NCBI GenBank assembly: GCA_905373195.1
Contig: CAJPSG010000088.1
Location: 1-5,614, forward strand
Direction of reading: 5' to 3'
Length of the DNA stretch: 5,614 bases
Source of the DNA: Kingella oralis
Lineage (GTDB): Bacteria > Pseudomonadota > Gammaproteobacteria > Burkholderiales > Neisseriaceae
A program made the translations under genes and the position numbers. Shown one piece after another: positions 4,218-5,614 of this stretch; within the stretch, counting starts at the first letter, position 1, and each line of letters starts with the position of its first letter. The notes below the pieces were generated by a model. The model ran no database searches and had not been told where the DNA came from. It worked only from the letters and a program-made list of their open reading frames with translations.

Positions 4218-4697
4218 TTAGGCAATCTTTTCAATGCCCGCGCTGCCCAATTTTGCGGCAAGCTGTTGCGCCGTGCCAAAATGGGCAATTGGATAATCGG
4301 GCGCGATTTCCGCCAAGGGCAGCATCACAAAACCGCGCTCGTGCGCACGGGGATGCGGAAGCTGCAATTCAGGCGCATTGCTGATGGTTTGCGTATAGTC
4401 AATAATGTCCAAATCCAACGTGCGCGGCGCATTGCGAAAACTACGCTGCCGCCCAAACTGCTGCTCAATTTGCTGCAACTGCTGCAAAAGTTCCATCGCA
4501 GAATAGCTTGTTTCCACCAGCGCAACCGCGTTAATAAAATCGGGCTGATCGGCATAGCCAACAGGCGTGGTGCGATACAGCGAAGAGGTTTTCAGGCTGC
4601 CTATTTGTGGCAATGCCGCCACCGCAGCCAGCGCATTTTGTACCTGCGCAATAGGATTTTCTAAATTACTGCCAAAGGCGATAACAGCGGTATTCAT
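4218..4697 (-). CDS. folK: 2-amino-4-hydroxy-6-hydroxymethyldihydropteridine diphosphokinase (HPPK)
   Basis: Family role: transfers pyrophosphate from ATP to 6-hydroxymethyl-7,8-dihydropterin in folate synthesis. The 159-aa product equals the E. coli enzyme in length. It shows AFGSNLENP (7-15), SSLYRTTPVGYADQPDFINAV (38-58), the HPPK signature RNAPRTLDLDIIDY (88-101) with Arg92 and metal-binding Asp95 and Asp97, and LPHPRAHERGFVMLPLAEIAPD (113-134) with His115 and Arg121. I chose ATG 4697 because the conserved N-terminus begins there and it overlaps the smpB stop by one base (TGATG). The frame extends to 4739, but those residues lie inside smpB in another frame. No good Shine-Dalgarno is seen, which fits coupling to smpB. 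An intragenic DUS encodes GSLK (33-36). Confidence 0.97.
   Translation of the reverse strand: MNTAVIAFGSNLENPIAQVQNALAAVAALPQIGSLKTSSLYRTTPVGYADQPDFINAVALVETSYSAMELLQQLQQIEQQFGRQRSFRNAPRTLDLDIIDYTQTISNAPELQLPHPRAHERGFVMLPLAEIAPDYPIAHFGTAQQLAAKLGSAGIEKIA
4591..4602 (-). repeat. DNA uptake sequence, king dialect, intragenic
   Basis: Perfect DUS on the coding strand of folK, read in frame as part of Ile-Gly-Ser-Leu-Lys (residues 32-36) between conserved segments. It is the last DUS in the window; none follows in the remaining 1.0 kb. Confidence 0.93.
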
Positions 4698-5143
4698 CAG
4701 CGACTCTGTTTCATTAAACGTTGTTTTTCGCGCTTCCAATCCGCTTCTTTGGATGATTCGCGTTTGTCGTGCAGTTTCTTACCTTTTGCCAAACCAATTT
4801 CTGCTTTGATGCGCCCGCGCAGAAAATGTAAATTAAGCGGCACGATGGTGTAGCCCGCGCGCTCAGTTTTCCCAATTAACTTGTTAATTTCTCGCTGATT
4901 CAACAACAATTTACGCGGGCGAATAGGATCAGGTTTAACGTGTGTAGAAGCGGTTGGCAGTGGAGTGATGTGGCAGCCAACCAAATAAAACGCATCGCGC
5001 TTCCAATAAATATAGCTTTCTTTCAGTTGCACACGCCCCGCGCGAATGGCTTTTACTTCCCAGCCCTCCAACACCAAACCTGCTTCAATTTGTTCTTCAA
5101 TAAAATAATCGTGAAATGCTTTGCGATTGTTGGCAATAGACAT
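4697..5143 (-). CDS. smpB: SsrA-binding protein SmpB
   Basis: Family role: binds tmRNA (SsrA) and brings it to stalled ribosomes for trans-translation. The 148-aa product shows [20 protein letters not shown] (6-25), [18 protein letters not shown] (27-44), the GCHITP segment (56-61), a basic central part, and the typical lysine- and arginine-rich tail starting [14 protein letters not shown] (120-133), which in the family enters the mRNA channel. ATG 5143 has AGGA about 10 nt upstream. The stop TGA shares a base with the folK ATG. No tmRNA gene is visible here. TATACT on the minus strand at 5210-5205 is a possible -10 just after the pilin terminator, but I see no good -35. Confidence 0.97.
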   Translation of the reverse strand: MSIANNRKAFHDYFIEEQIEAGLVLEGWEVKAIRAGRVQLKESYIYWKRDAFYLVGCHITPLPTASTHVKPDPIRPRKLLLNQREINKLIGKTERAGYTIVPLNLHFLRGRIKAEIGLAKGKKLHDKRESSKEADWKREKQRLMKQSR

Positions 5144-5210
5144 AAATAATTTTCCTAATTCAATAATCGTGCAATTTTAGCAGAAAACAAGATTTTCGGC
5201 GGAGAGTATA

Positions 5211-5246
5211 AAATAAAACAAGCTGATAATTGCATATCAGCTTGTT
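5211..5246 (-). terminator. Terminator of the pilX-like gene
   Basis: AACAAGCTGATA (5217-5228) and TATCAGCTTGTT (5235-5246) form a perfect 12-bp stem with a 6-nt loop. On the minus strand TTTTATTT follows, partly within the stem. It starts 10 nt beyond the pilin stop and contains no DUS, unlike several other terminators in the window. It should insulate the pilin gene from smpB. Confidence 0.9.
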
Positions 5247-5256
5247 GATTGAATAA

Positions 5257-5614
5257 TTAAAACGCTTCGCAATTGCTTGGTTTGGTTGCCGTCGCGCTGC
5301 CTGTTAAGCCTTTACAACGGTAAACAGAGCTATCGCTGTCAATCCAAATTCCGTATTTGTGTCCATTGATTTTGGGAACTGCTTGCAAATACATTTTTTT
5401 ATTCTCAATCATGCGAGAAAAAGTATATTTTTGCGTGCTATTTAATGCTGGAACATTTGTTGTGTCTCTAAGAATATCCGCTAAACTTGCACGAGGATTA
5501 ATTAGCTTTTGTGCTTCTACCGATTGACGAAATGAAAGCATTTGCTGTTTAGCTTCTGCTAAGTTTGCTCTTTCTAGATAATTTTGATATGCAGGAAGAG
5601 CAAAAGCAGCAATT
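5257..5614 (-). CDS. pilX: Type IV minor pilin, PilX-like, partial (N-terminus off right edge)
   Basis: The in-frame reading continues upstream of the first internal Met to the window edge, giving 118 residues to the stop. They begin IAAFALPAYQNYLERA, the C-terminal end of the conserved type IV pilin N-terminal helix; by analogy about 15 mature residues plus the prepilin leader are missing. The C-terminal half shows YLQAVPKINGHKYGIWIDS (75-93), then a probable disulphide pair, Cys100 in YRCKG and Cys115 in the final NCEAF. From memory these match meningococcal PilX (VPKTGTGY, YKCRD, GCEAF). There PilX is a pilus-incorporated minor pilin promoting aggregation and adhesion, encoded last in pilHIJKX. 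If so, the rest of that cluster should lie beyond the right edge. GC is about 38% over 5281-5580, lower than the genes to the left. Another minor pilin (PilV-like) is the main alternative. Confidence 0.78.
   Translation of the reverse strand, partial: IAAFALPAYQNYLERANLAEAKQQMLSFRQSVEAQKLINPRASLADILRDTTNVPALNSTQKYTFSRMIENKKMYLQAVPKINGHKYGIWIDSDSSVYRCKGLTGSATATKPSNCEAF

Noticed and set aside
61..4602. CRISPR-like array from a repeated short sequence
   Set aside because: The repeat is a 12-mer on both strands at irregular spacing, matches the neisserial DUS, and has no regular spacers or cas genes.
4697..5256. tmRNA (ssrA) gene near smpB
   Set aside because: No tmRNA-like tRNA ends or tag-coding segment are seen. 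The 113-nt gap upstream of smpB is AT-rich and holds only the pilin terminator and leader.

Overview
This window looks like a chromosomal segment from a member of the Neisseriaceae, most likely Kingella or a close relative. The strongest clue is the 12-mer AGGCAGCCTGAA. It occurs 13 times perfectly, 8 times on the plus strand and 5 on the minus, and twice more with one mismatch. From memory this is the 'AG-kingDUS' dialect of the Neisseriaceae DNA uptake sequence (DUS). The protein set, including a PilX-like minor pilin and a single-domain malic enzyme, fits that family. I could not run any database search.

Layout, left to right. (1) Positions 1-793, minus strand, GC-rich: dut (dUTPase) runs straight into a 5-formyltetrahydrofolate cyclo-ligase gene through a TGATG stop/start overlap. 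The cyclo-ligase gene leaves the window at the left edge. (2) Positions 794-970: a divergent control region with a DUS inverted pair, a candidate extended -10 promoter, and a hairpin followed by T6 just ahead of maeB. (3) Positions 971-2251, plus strand: malic enzyme, ended by a DUS-pair terminator. It is the only plus-strand gene. (4) Positions 2422-4149, minus strand: in transcription order an Imm33/DUF2185-like gene, ribH (lumazine synthase), nusB and a small four-helix membrane protein, ended by a perfect palindrome built round one DUS. (5) Positions 4218-5143, minus strand: smpB and folK, joined by another TGATG overlap and ended by a GC-hairpin/T6 terminator. (6) Positions 5257-5614, minus strand, AT-rich: the last 118 residues of a type IV minor pilin resembling PilX, with its own strong terminator. 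Its N-terminus lies beyond the right edge.

Most genes are housekeeping: nucleotide pool cleaning (dut), folate (folK, cyclo-ligase), riboflavin (ribH), rRNA antitermination (nusB), ribosome rescue (smpB) and C4/C3 carbon balance (malic enzyme). The DUS copies do several jobs at once. They form terminator or hairpin arms, one supplies the nusB stop codon, and others encode short peptides inside genes (RQPEN, GSLK, FSGCL). I see no CRISPR array, insertion sequence, rRNA or tRNA gene, prophage or clear defence locus. The only possible conflict-system element is the lone Imm33-like gene. The more unusual observations concern how the DUS sits in the local architecture and the leader ahead of maeB, rather than a new multi-gene system.
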